From JBNKHH01 sp050290245 (lineage in GTDB: Bacteria > Pseudomonadota > Alphaproteobacteria > Rhodobacterales > Rhodobacteraceae), in contig JBNKHH010000014.1 in assembly GCA_050290245.1 (NCBI GenBank), positions 1 to 24,510 on the forward strand: a stretch of DNA of 24,510 bases, given 5' to 3'. Below are positions 16,023 through 23,906 of the stretch, in pieces (within the stretch, counting starts at the first letter, position 1; each line of letters begins with the position of its first letter). Position numbers and translations under genes: made by a program. Under the pieces are notes generated by a model. The model was not told the DNA's origin, made no database searches, and saw only the letters and a list, made by a program, of their open reading frames with translations.

Positions 16023-18263
16023 TCAGGTGGCGTTTGCGCCCAGTTTCCAACTGTCCGCGTTGGCCGAACTTGCCGGGCCGGTGATCGATTTGTACGGCGT
16101 TCCGGCGGGGGCCAACCCGTTGGGTATCGTGCTGAACCAGGTCCTGAGATACTCGATCTGGCCCACGAATTGCGGGGTCCCAGAATTCCGCGCCAGATAG
16201 CTCAACGACCGGTTACTTTGGAACAGTCCATTACCGCTCGCTGTAAACGGCACGGTCGCCACCAGTTGTCCGTCGATCGCCACCCGAAAGGCTTTCTCCA
16301 CCTGATTGGCCGAACAGACGATGTCATACCAGACACCAGATGAAAGAGCCGTCGGGACCGTCACGGCATTCAGGGTCCTCAGGCCGGTACCATCCTCAAC
16401 CGTAACCCTCAGCGCCCCGGTATTCATCAATTCGACATCGAACCCGGTACTCGACTGCGCGAAGAGGATGGCGGTCGAACCGGGCAGGGCGTCAAAGCGA
16501 ATACGCGCCGCATGAGTGATCGCACTCGTTCCGGCGGGAACGTTGGCGGGATCGAGAAAGTAGGGACCCGTGGCAGAAGTCAGGAAGCTCGGCGCACCGA
16601 CGGGAAGCGTGTTCGCCAGAACACCGGGATCGGCAAGCGGACGCACGGGTATGCCGTTCAGACCTGTGCCCCCGATGTTGACGATTGGCAGGTTCTTCCA
16701 GGTCTCGGCGATATAATCGTCCGGATAGGCGATCATGCCGCTGGCGCCGCCTTCGCCGTATTGGATCGAATCGACATAGGTGAAGGGCCCGCTATTAGGC
16801 ATGATACGGACCTTCCCATTGATGATCTGGGTTGTCGCTGCAGGCGTTCCGTTGATCTGGAAGCCCATGACTTCGGTCCAGTGCGGTTGTGTTGTCCCGA
16901 GCGCAGGCTCATTCCGTGCCCGGCGCGTCGTGGTGATAGGGCCTGCAGAGGACCAGACCTCTACCCAGGCTCCCGAAGGGTCCCAGAGACATTGATCAAA
17001 CTCCGGAACCGGCCAGTTGGTCAGACCTGCCGACTGAAGGATTGCCAGCGCCGTCAGCCGTGCCCATGCCTGCAAGCCGTCAGCTGTATCGCCCGACGGG
17101 TGGGAGAAGTCAGCCCATCCGCCCGCACCGTCGCTAAAGCCGTTCACGTAGTTAGTAGGCTCCAGTCCTAAAGGCAGGAACATCGTCGCATCTGGCAGGG
17201 CCAGCATGGCCCGCCAGCTGACCCGTGCGGCTTGCTTGTTGACAAGGTTGAATTGCAGCCCACCGCCTAAGTAATGCGTTGCGTCCTGCAGGTCGGCGTC
17301 GATGTCGAAACGGTGCGGACCATAGGGAACCCAGCGGGTATGGGAATAGTCGTAGAGCTCCCCGAACCAGTGATCGGCATGATAGCTGCCGCTTGCGCCA
17401 TGGGTGATGGTCGCCGGAAAGGTGACGGGCGAACCATCCATCCGCCTGCCCGAAAACAGCGGAAACAGGGCCTCTCCGTAGTCTGAGCCCAGGCTGCCAG
17501 GGGCCGCGAACCATGACATGGCGGCCAGCCCGACCTTCTGCCCGTCGGCCGTCGCAAAGTCATGCAAGGCCCGGTCGTTTGCCCATTCGCGGCCCGGGTC
17601 GGAATCGTTGACAAGCCCGCGCGGGTCCGAACCGGGAACCGTGTGGAAGATCACAGCGAATTTTTCGCCCGGCCGCGCTTCGATGAGCGTTGCGGCCATG
17701 GCGGCCGCGCCTGCGGTCAGGGGCTGGGAATCGGTGATGAAATGGCGCACGGGCCCGTCCGAAGCGCCATGGAATATCTGGACCGCGTCGGGGTCCGAAA
17801 CGGCGGGCGGCATGGTGTTGTCGTGAAACGCGGACAAGATACGGTCCGGTTCCGACTGCCCCCAGATTGCGATGACATGACCGACGCCAAACCGCATGGC
17901 GCCCTGCGCTGTCACGCCCGGCTGTGCCTTCAATCTGACCTCTGGCCGGTACCAGGTGTTCGCGCGCGGCACCGCCAGCAGGCCGCTCCAGTGACCGGCC
18001 CCGTCGACAGCTGACATGTCGGTCCAGGCCGTTGTTTCTGCACCGCCGTCGTCAAGTGATATTGCCCGCGCCTCGACTGTTTGGCCCGGCGTGCCGGTGC
18101 CCGAAAGCGGTACATCCGCGACCGCGAGGCCAATACCCGCGCCGCTGTCGAAGATCGTGCGGTCCCGGCTGAAGGCGGCCAGCGTGACGTTGACCGGTTG
18201 GGGGGCTGGTCCGGATGTGCCAGGTCGGCTGCCACGAAAAGAGAGCGAGGAAAGTGATATCAT
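16023..18263 (-). CDS. Large protein with SGNH-esterase-like core and concanavalin-like C-terminus (candidate spike fibre / capsule esterase)
   Basis: From the ATG at 18263 (GGAA 6 bases upstream) the product is 746 residues; an in-frame GTG at 18347 is less likely. There is no signal peptide, unusual for a surface enzyme but expected for a phage/GTA particle protein. After a beta-rich N-terminal region (about 20-115) comes IWGQSEP (133-139), where GQS resembles the serine block of sialate O-acetylesterase-type SGNH hydrolases. A possible matching histidine lies in FSHPSGD (386-392). Residues about 583-709 form a LamG/concanavalin-like beta-sandwich ending in FVGQIEYLRTW. It would bind, and perhaps deacylate, a polysaccharide. 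Its place opposite the spike-base gene suggests the Rcc01080/GhsB role, but that is inference. Confidence 0.65.
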   Translation of the reverse strand: MISLSSLSFRGSRPGTSGPAPQPVNVTLAAFSRDRTIFDSGAGIGLAVADVPLSGTGTPGQTVEARAISLDDGGAETTAWTDMSAVDGAGHWSGLLAVPRANTWYRPEVRLKAQPGVTAQGAMRFGVGHVIAIWGQSEPDRILSAFHDNTMPPAVSDPDAVQIFHGASDGPVRHFITDSQPLTAGAAAMAATLIEARPGEKFAVIFHTVPGSDPRGLVNDSDPGREWANDRALHDFATADGQKVGLAAMSWFAAPGSLGSDYGEALFPLFSGRRMDGSPVTFPATITHGASGSYHADHWFGELYDYSHTRWVPYGPHRFDIDADLQDATHYLGGGLQFNLVNKQAARVSWRAMLALPDATMFLPLGLEPTNYVNGFSDGAGGWADFSHPSGDTADGLQAWARLTALAILQSAGLTNWPVPEFDQCLWDPSGAWVEVWSSAGPITTTRRARNEPALGTTQPHWTEVMGFQINGTPAATTQIINGKVRIMPNSGPFTYVDSIQYGEGGASGMIAYPDDYIAETWKNLPIVNIGGTGLNGIPVRPLADPGVLANTLPVGAPSFLTSATGPYFLDPANVPAGTSAITHAARIRFDALPGSTAILFAQSSTGFDVELMNTGALRVTVEDGTGLRTLNAVTVPTALSSGVWYDIVCSANQVEKAFRVAIDGQLVATVPFTASGNGLFQSNRSLSYLARNSGTPQFVGQIEYLRTWFSTIPNGLAPAGTPYKSITGPASSANADSWKLGANAT

Positions 18264-18488
18264 TCTGAGTTCCCGTCTTGCGGGACGGCGCACCGGCCGG
18301 ACAGAGAGGTCCCGGATATCGATGGCGCTCGTCCGGTTGGTCGTCACCGACCGGGAACGCTCCGCCCCTGTACCCGGCGGATCGCCAGGTCCGGTGGCGA
18401 CGCATCGCCGCGCTGGATAACATTTAGGATACGGGCGTTGCGTGACCGGTTGTCGGGGCGTTCGCCACAGCAGGGATTGGTTATTTGT

Positions 18489-19193
18489 TCAGATCCGGCA
18501 AGACAGGCCCAAAGAACCTGCGACCATCCGTGCAAGCGGCCGACTGTATAACTCAGCCTCAACCTTGGGGTCGGGATGAAGCCCGTCGGGAAGGCTCTGG
18601 CTGGTAAGATAGCGGCCAGTCCACCTTGAGGTTCCGTCGAAGTAACTCACGCTTTCCTCGTCGGCCAGGTCAGCGAGCGCGGTGTAATAGGTTTCCAACT
18701 GGGGGCGCTTCAGTTTTTGGATACCGCGAACCGGGTTGGTGGCGAGAAGTATGATCGAGATGCCGGGATTCGCCTTGCGCAGCCACGAGATCATATGGCG
18801 GTGATTCGTCAGGCTCTCAGAAAGGGCAATGCCGTCCAGAAGGTCTGCGTCATTAATTGCGTATTCGATCAGCACAACGTCGAAACCATTAACTCGGGCT
18901 GCGGTGATCGCCTGCAATCCTTGCGACGAGTTCGCTCCGGTCAGACCCGTTACAGTTGCCGAGACACCGTTAGGGCTACAGTCGGTCAATCGGTCGCCAA
19001 GCTGAGTGGTCCAGAGGGCGCGACGGGTCAGGCTGGTTCCGTGCGCGCCGATCCGGATAGACCTAGTCTCATGCGCAGGAAAGCCGACAACTATGATCCG
19101 GTCATTGCGCTCGACGGACTTTGCCGGTTCGAACTGCATAGCCGCGGCGCTGGCCACGAGCAGGCACGCAGCGAGAGCGAACCGGATTGCCAA
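18489..19193 (-). CDS. Exported SGNH/GDSL-type hydrolase
   Basis: The 234-residue product has a signal peptide (1-18) and the SGNH block pattern: HGTSLT (51-56, Ser54 in a GTSL instead of GDSL block I), TGANSS (85-90), YAINDA (111-116, Asn114) and DGLHPD (203-208, Asp203 and His206). It is likely a periplasmic esterase or acyl-hydrolase acting on EPS acyl groups; the substrate is inferred from context. The start is a TTG only three bases after the stop of the acetyltransferase gene (TAA-TCA-TTG), with no clear ribosome site, so translation probably depends on coupling. The next in-frame ATG (residue 19) would remove the signal peptide. Confidence 0.83.
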   Translation of the reverse strand: MAIRFALAACLLVASAAAMQFEPAKSVERNDRIIVVGFPAHETRSIRIGAHGTSLTRRALWTTQLGDRLTDCSPNGVSATVTGLTGANSSQGLQAITAARVNGFDVVLIEYAINDADLLDGIALSESLTNHRHMISWLRKANPGISIILLATNPVRGIQKLKRPQLETYYTALADLADEESVSYFDGTSRWTGRYLTSQSLPDGLHPDPKVEAELYSRPLARMVAGSLGLSCRI

Positions 19194-19196
19194 TGA

Positions 19197-19781
19197 TTAG
19201 GCGAGCCCGCGTTCGGCAAGCGCGCTTTCGGTCGCGTCGGCCGCAGCGAAGCGCCCGTAATGCCCGACGTCAATCCCGGTCCGGATGACGCGGGCCGGAT
19301 TTCCTGCAACCACCGATCCGGCAGGCACCGACTTGGTGACCACCGAACCGGCCCCGATGACGCAATTGTCGCCGATTTCGATCCCGGGCAGGATCAGGCT
19401 GCGTCCGCCGATGAAACAGTTGGAGCCAATCCTGGTGTGAAGATAGAGACCACGTGTCCTGTCGTGGGTCAGAATACGGGCCTCGAATGCGACATAGGAA
19501 TGCGGCCCGACATGTACGCCGATTGGGAACGTCCGATCGAATTTGGTCGAAAGCGAAAACTGTGCAGTGGGGTGGATGTCCATTCCCCAGACCCTGCGCA
19601 GGATCATACGTTTCAGATTGACCAGCAGGTTTCTTACGCCCGAAAGCCGGTTCAGGCCGCGGCGACGGGCTTTGAATTGGGGATTGGTCGCACTGGTGAG
19701 GACAGTGTCGCGAGACGGGCGACAAAACGAAGTCGTGGGTGCGAATGTTGCCGGAACGGCGGTTGCGGGGTCGAGAAGCAT
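19197..19781 (-). CDS. Hexapeptide-repeat O-acetyltransferase (WcaF-like)
   Basis: The 194-residue protein starts at ATG with a strong AGGAGA ribosome site. After a less conserved N-terminus (1-66) it has left-handed beta-helix hexapeptide repeats (about 70-165: IHPTAQFS, IGVHVGPHSYVA, IGSNCFIGGRSLILPG, IEIGDNCVIGAGSVV). The catalytic-type histidine is in ILTHD (His106), and the closing signature is GNPARVIR (160-167). Enzymes of this group transfer acetyl from acetyl-CoA to sugars of colanic-acid-like polymers. It is coupled to the SGNH hydrolase, so an add/remove pair on the same glycan is plausible. It diverges from the GT2 gene at 19941. Confidence 0.9.
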   Translation of the reverse strand: MLLDPATAVPATFAPTTSFCRPSRDTVLTSATNPQFKARRRGLNRLSGVRNLLVNLKRMILRRVWGMDIHPTAQFSLSTKFDRTFPIGVHVGPHSYVAFEARILTHDRTRGLYLHTRIGSNCFIGGRSLILPGIEIGDNCVIGAGSVVTKSVPAGSVVAGNPARVIRTGIDVGHYGRFAAADATESALAERGLA

Positions 19782-19934
19782 GGGATTCTCCTCTTTGGGA
19801 AGGTGCCGGGGGCGGGCCAGCTAAGTCCTGTTTAGAAAACGTCAATAAAGTTAACGAAATGCAAATGCGGTTGGTGAGGGGTCTAGCGGCTGCCGAAACA
19901 GAATCGCATCGCGTGCCCATTCGGTGTAAGGGGT

Positions 19935-19950
19935 GGTCAAATGTTTGACC
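19935..19950 (+). promoter_or_regulatory. 16-bp dyad covering the GT2 start codon
   Basis: GGTCAAATGTTTGACC has perfect 7-bp arms (GGTCAAA / TTTGACC) and a 2-base centre. The ATG of the second GT2 gene lies inside it, with the GGGGTGG ribosome site just before. As RNA the two-base centre is too tight for a full hairpin, so an operator for a dimeric DNA-binding protein is at least as likely. Confidence 0.4.
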
Positions 19951-20936
19951 TTGCTCAGAAGTTGCACATCCGGGGCGTGATGCAGGACGAAATGACGAGT
20001 GCGAAAAGTGACCTGACTGTGATTGTCGTCAGCTACAATACATGTGCGCTGACGCTCGCCGCCCTGCGCACCCTTTTCGCGCAAACGCAGGACACGCCGT
20101 TCAAGGTTGTCGTATTCGACAATGCCTCTTCTGATGGTTCAGCTGATGCCATCGCGGAAGACTTTCCCGAGGTCGAGCTTATCCGAAGCGAAGAGAATGT
20201 CGGCTTCGCGCGCGCGAACAATATCGTGGCAGCCGCCGCCGAAACCGAATGGCTTTTGCTCCTAAACCCCGATACCGAGGTTCACGATCGGGCCATCGAC
20301 AAGCTCATGGCCTTCGCCCGGGCCCATCCGGATGCCGGGATCTATGGCGGTCGCACGGTCTTTCCGGACGGTTCACTCAACATTGCCTCCTGCTGGATGC
20401 GGATGACACCATGGAGCGTCTTTTGCATGGCATTCGGGTTGACCGCGTTGGCGCCCAGATCCGAATTCTTCAATCCCGAGGCGATGGGCGGTTGGCAGCG
20501 GGATACGGTGCGCGAGGTCGACATCGTCGTCGGGTGCCTATTCCTGATCCGCCGTGAGCTCTGGAACCGGTTAGGCGGGTTCGATCTGCGGTACTTCATG
20601 TATGGCGAGGAAAGCGATCTGTGCCTGCGGGCGGCACGCATCGGTTGCCGGCCGGTGATCACACCGGACGCCGAAATCATGCACATCGTCGGCGCAGCAT
20701 CAAAAACGCTGGGCAGAAAACTTGTCCTTCTCGCCAAGGCCCGTTCGACCCTGATCCGCGACCATTGGGCACCTGCCTGGGTGCCCTTTGGCATGGCAAT
20801 GATGTGGTCATGGGCAGCGATCCGCGCCGCGGCGTTCCAATGCCTCGCGCTGGCAGGAGGGGAAAAGGTTCGGGCGAAGGCTGCGGCCTGGTCCGAAACC
20901 TGGCACGCGCGTCATGACTGGTTGAAAGGCTACTGA
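19941..20936 (+). CDS. Glycosyltransferase family 2, rhamnosyltransferase-like
   Basis: A 331-residue GT-A enzyme. LTVIVVSYNT (25-34) is the first strand, followed by VVVFDNASSDGS (56-67), ENVGFARANN (85-94), the DxD-type motif NPDTE (109-113) and FMYGEESDLCLRA (219-231), which is typical of the rhamnosyltransferase-like branch. It would act at the cytoplasmic membrane face on lipid-linked repeat units; the donor is a guess from the branch only. GGGGTGG precedes the ATG at 19941; a second ATG at 19980 is also possible. It heads the rightward group that includes the polymerase and GT4. The C-terminus (about 265-331) has an amphipathic, Trp/Arg-rich region that may touch the membrane. Confidence 0.9.
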   Translation: MFDLAQKLHIRGVMQDEMTSAKSDLTVIVVSYNTCALTLAALRTLFAQTQDTPFKVVVFDNASSDGSADAIAEDFPEVELIRSEENVGFARANNIVAAAAETEWLLLLNPDTEVHDRAIDKLMAFARAHPDAGIYGGRTVFPDGSLNIASCWMRMTPWSVFCMAFGLTALAPRSEFFNPEAMGGWQRDTVREVDIVVGCLFLIRRELWNRLGGFDLRYFMYGEESDLCLRAARIGCRPVITPDAEIMHIVGAASKTLGRKLVLLAKARSTLIRDHWAPAWVPFGMAMMWSWAAIRAAAFQCLALAGGEKVRAKAAAWSETWHARHDWLKGY

Positions 20937-21057
20937 TGTTCGCGAGTCCGTGATGAAATGGCGGGCAGGAATGGTATAGTGGCCGAAAGCCACGCAGAAC
21001 CGCCGCACGCGCGATACGTCCGGCGAGTCTTGGGAGAGGTTCGACATCTACACCCGT

Positions 21058-22539
21058 GTGATCCATAGGCAGAGCGCTCAGTCTGACGGCGCGATTGCCG
21101 TTCCGCCGGATGACGGGCGGGGCGCCATCGTCGTTTTCCTATTTGTCATTGCGCTGGTGATCCCGGTTGAATTCCGGGTCGGAACGTTGGCCCTTTCCCT
21201 TCCGCGTCTGATACTATTGATTACGATCATACCAACGACGATCGGCCTGTTCACCGGTCGGTTTGGCAGGGTATATCTCGTCGATATTCTCTTCGCCCTT
21301 CACGGTTTCTGGGTTTTGCTGAGCATTGCCCTGAACAATCCGGTGCGCGTTGTCGAAGCCGCCGGTATCTATAATATCGAGTTTTTTGGCGCCTATGTGC
21401 TCGCGCGGGCCTGTATACGAACACCACAGGCATTCTACAGATTGATCCGTGCCGTACTCGTGTTCACGGTCCTTTCATTGCCGCTGGCAATCTTCGAATC
21501 CCTGACGGATGAGTCACTCGTGCTGAGCCTCATCGAAAAAATCCCGGGTGTAGACACGGTGAAACAGCTCTCCATGCCGCCGCGTTTGGGGCTTCACCGT
21601 TCGCAAGTCTCGTTCCAGCATCCAATACATTACGGTCTGTTCTGCACAGCAGTCCTGGCTTTGACATGGATCGGAATGAAGGGTGTCCTGACCAACACCC
21701 TGCGCTACCTTGCGGTGGCTGCCGTCGGCGCCGCTGTTTTTTTGTCCCTGTCGAGTGGTGCATTGCTGGCCGCACTCATGCAGGGTGGATTGATTGTCTG
21801 GAATTATGTGTTTCGTAGAGTGTCCCGGCGCTGGCTGTTGCTCGCCGGGATATTCGCGTTTGGTTATGTTTTAGTCGACCTTCTATCGAACAGGACACCG
21901 ATCCGCGTTTTCATGAGTTACGGGACCTTCTCGGCCCATAACGCCTTTTGGCGTGGGATCATCTTTGAGTGGGGCCTGAAGAACGTCTGGGACAATCCAA
22001 TTTTCGGGCTTGGATTGCGGAATTGGATCAGACCAAGTTTCATGCGTTCGGGCAGCATCGACAATTACTGGCTTGTTATGGCAGTAAAATTTGGCATTCC
22101 GGGCTTTGCAATGGTGGCCGGTGGGTATCTCGATGCGATGATCAGGGTCGGACGTCGAAAGCTCACGCCCGGATCATTCATTTCCAATCTGCGTCTCGGC
22201 TGGATGTTTATGTGCATCGGGTTGGCATTCGCATTGGCCACGGTTCACATCTGGGGCCCGCTGCATTCGTTCGTGTTTTTCCTAGTGGGATCCGGCATGT
22301 GGATAGTCAGCGCCACTGATGTGGCGGTCACCGACGGCGCGACGACTGCGAACACGATTACGCGAGACAACCTTACGTGGTCCAGATCTCATCCCGAGCG
22401 TGGTAGAGACCGGGATGAAGTGGGATTCGCGAGAAAAACTGAGCGCGAAAAGCTGGAAGAAGAAACGCGTTTGGCGCGATATACGCGGTTTGCTGGTGCT
22501 CAATCCGAAATTGACAGGCGGCGAAAAGACGGTAACTGA
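21058..22539 (+). CDS. O-antigen/EPS polymerase or ligase-family membrane protein (Wzy/WaaL-like)
   Basis: The 493-residue polytopic protein has about ten hydrophobic segments between 22 and 420 and the LHRSQVSFQHPIHYG segment of the O-antigen ligase/polymerase fold (about 180-195). A WGLKNVWDNPIFGLGLRNW loop lies near 300-320. In this context it most likely polymerises repeat units at the periplasmic face (Wzy). It ends in a charged tail of about 75 residues (Arg/Glu rich, TEREKLEEETRLARY). The start is uncertain: GTG at 21058 is the first conventional codon, yet GGGAGAGG (21032-21039) lies 18 bases upstream, which would better suit a rare ATC at 21046. It is followed 15 bp later by a possible small ORF and then the GT4. 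Confidence 0.83.
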   Translation: MIHRQSAQSDGAIAVPPDDGRGAIVVFLFVIALVIPVEFRVGTLALSLPRLILLITIIPTTIGLFTGRFGRVYLVDILFALHGFWVLLSIALNNPVRVVEAAGIYNIEFFGAYVLARACIRTPQAFYRLIRAVLVFTVLSLPLAIFESLTDESLVLSLIEKIPGVDTVKQLSMPPRLGLHRSQVSFQHPIHYGLFCTAVLALTWIGMKGVLTNTLRYLAVAAVGAAVFLSLSSGALLAALMQGGLIVWNYVFRRVSRRWLLLAGIFAFGYVLVDLLSNRTPIRVFMSYGTFSAHNAFWRGIIFEWGLKNVWDNPIFGLGLRNWIRPSFMRSGSIDNYWLVMAVKFGIPGFAMVAGGYLDAMIRVGRRKLTPGSFISNLRLGWMFMCIGLAFALATVHIWGPLHSFVFFLVGSGMWIVSATDVAVTDGATTANTITRDNLTWSRSHPERGRDRDEVGFARKTEREKLEEETRLARYTRFAGAQSEIDRRRKDGN

Positions 22540-22554
22540 GGCAACGGAGATCGG

Positions 22555-22716
22555 ATGGCGGATATGGAGGCCGATCGGTATTCACCATCCGGTGTTCTTA
22601 CGATAGACGTCCTTCCATATTACTATGCGCATCGCCGGAAATCTCAGCCAGCAACCGGATTGCGCAAAACGCAGTTATCCGTGGTGATACAGTGTATCGA
22701 GTTGATGATTTTGTGA
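22555..22716 (+). CDS. Possible 53-residue small protein between polymerase and GT4
   Basis: ATG at 22555 follows GGAG with 5-base spacing, one of the best ribosome sites in this part of the window, and lies 15 bp after the polymerase stop. The product starts MADMEADRYSPSGVLTID, contains PYYYAHRRKS, and ends with a hydrophobic stretch LSVVIQCIELMIL. It ends 14 bp before the ATG at 22731 of the GT4 gene, so it could serve to couple translation. It may instead be the remnant of a longer N-terminus for the GT4, cut off by a frameshift. I recognise no family. Confidence 0.4.
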   Translation: MADMEADRYSPSGVLTIDVLPYYYAHRRKSQPATGLRKTQLSVVIQCIELMIL

Positions 22717-22730
22717 AGGGCGCGCGCCGG

Positions 22731-23891
22731 ATGCATGCGGACCTATCCCAAGGACCGGCCATCAGGGCCTTGATGGAGATGCCCGGCAACCTTGTCGGCG
22801 TTGGGATGACCTGCCGGTCGCTGTTACTGGGGGCAGCGAATGCCGGGACACCGGTCGATCTCTTCACCTCTTATATCGACGGAGAGAAACCGGCCGGTCT
22901 GCACATCCATTCTGTTTTGCCGGACTTTCTGAAGATCTTGCCGTACAGCATTTCTCGCCACCTGACCTCATCGCGGTTGCGACGGAAGTTCCTGGAAGCA
23001 ATCGGAGACGACGAGATTGCCTATCTCTGGCCATCGACCGCGCTGAGTGTTTATGAGGCTCTTGCCGCAAGGGGTGTCACTATCGTCTCCGAGATGGTCA
23101 ATACCCGTATGGCTGTCGCCAAGCCTTTGTTGGATTCAGCATATGAAGGGCTTGGTCTTGAGCCCGCGCACGGCATCACCGCTGCCAGGATCGACGAACA
23201 GAACGCCCGGCACGCATTGTCTACGGCGATTATTGCACCTAGCCCGGCAGTCGAGAGTTCATTTGTAGACTCTGCCTATGCGCCGAGGATTGTCCCGACC
23301 AGTTATGGAACTTGGGTGCCCAAAGTCCTGAAGCCGCGTCCAGAGCGCTTCGGTGGCGCACCGGTGGTTTTTCTCTTTGTGGGTCGTCTTTGTGTCCGCA
23401 AGGGTGCGCATTTTCTGCTCGAGGCTTGGCGCAATGCGCCGAAAGGTGCGGTTCTGCGGATCGTGGGAGAGATTGAACCGGCGATGCGGAAGCTTTTCGC
23501 CGATGTGCTCGACGCGCCGAATGTGTCCTGTGCCGGTTTCATGCACAACGTCGCGCTGGAATATGAGAGGGCGGATGTCGCGGTGCTTCCGTCACTCGAA
23601 GAAGGCGATCCGATCGCAACCTATGAAGCTGCGGCGCATGGCGTTCCGATCATCGCTTCCACTGCCGGCGGCGGCCGTATCGCGTCAGAGACCGGGGCCA
23701 TCAACATCGTCGATCACTTGGATGCTGAGTGCCTTCGCGACCGGATTTCAGAATTCGCCGCCTCCAGGGATCTGCGTCAGAACTGGGGCGCTGCCGCGCG
23801 CAATGCATCTCTTGCCTATGACTGGAACACGGTCGCGCCGAACAACATTCGGCGCCTCTACGATTTTCTGGATCAGCAAGCCGGCGACTGA
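22731..23891 (+). CDS. Glycosyltransferase family 4 (GT-B)
   Basis: The 386-residue enzyme has an N-terminal Rossmann half with IRALMEMPGNLVGVGMTCRS (11-30). The GT4-like C-terminal half has VVFLFVGRLCVRKGAHFLLEAW (212-233), an ADVAVLPSLEEGDPIATYE stretch with the paired acidic residues of the E-x7-E motif (Glu291, Glu299), and HGVPIIASTAGG. It uses a nucleotide sugar to extend lipid-linked glycan in the cytoplasm. The ATG at 22731 has AGGG about 10 bases upstream; an in-frame GTG at 22692 would add 13 residues and overlap the small ORF. It is the last gene of the rightward group and meets trhO tail to tail with 15 bp between. Confidence 0.88.
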   Translation: MHADLSQGPAIRALMEMPGNLVGVGMTCRSLLLGAANAGTPVDLFTSYIDGEKPAGLHIHSVLPDFLKILPYSISRHLTSSRLRRKFLEAIGDDEIAYLWPSTALSVYEALAARGVTIVSEMVNTRMAVAKPLLDSAYEGLGLEPAHGITAARIDEQNARHALSTAIIAPSPAVESSFVDSAYAPRIVPTSYGTWVPKVLKPRPERFGGAPVVFLFVGRLCVRKGAHFLLEAWRNAPKGAVLRIVGEIEPAMRKLFADVLDAPNVSCAGFMHNVALEYERADVAVLPSLEEGDPIATYEAAAHGVPIIASTAGGGRIASETGAINIVDHLDAECLRDRISEFAASRDLRQNWGAAARNASLAYDWNTVAPNNIRRLYDFLDQQAGD

Positions 23892-23906
23892 TGCGCCTGC
23901 AGGCGG

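Noticed and set aside
23894..23905. Perfect palindrome CGCCTGCAGGCG between GT4 and trhO
   Set aside because: No loop and no T-tract, so not a good terminator; 12-bp palindromes of this composition are common by chance.
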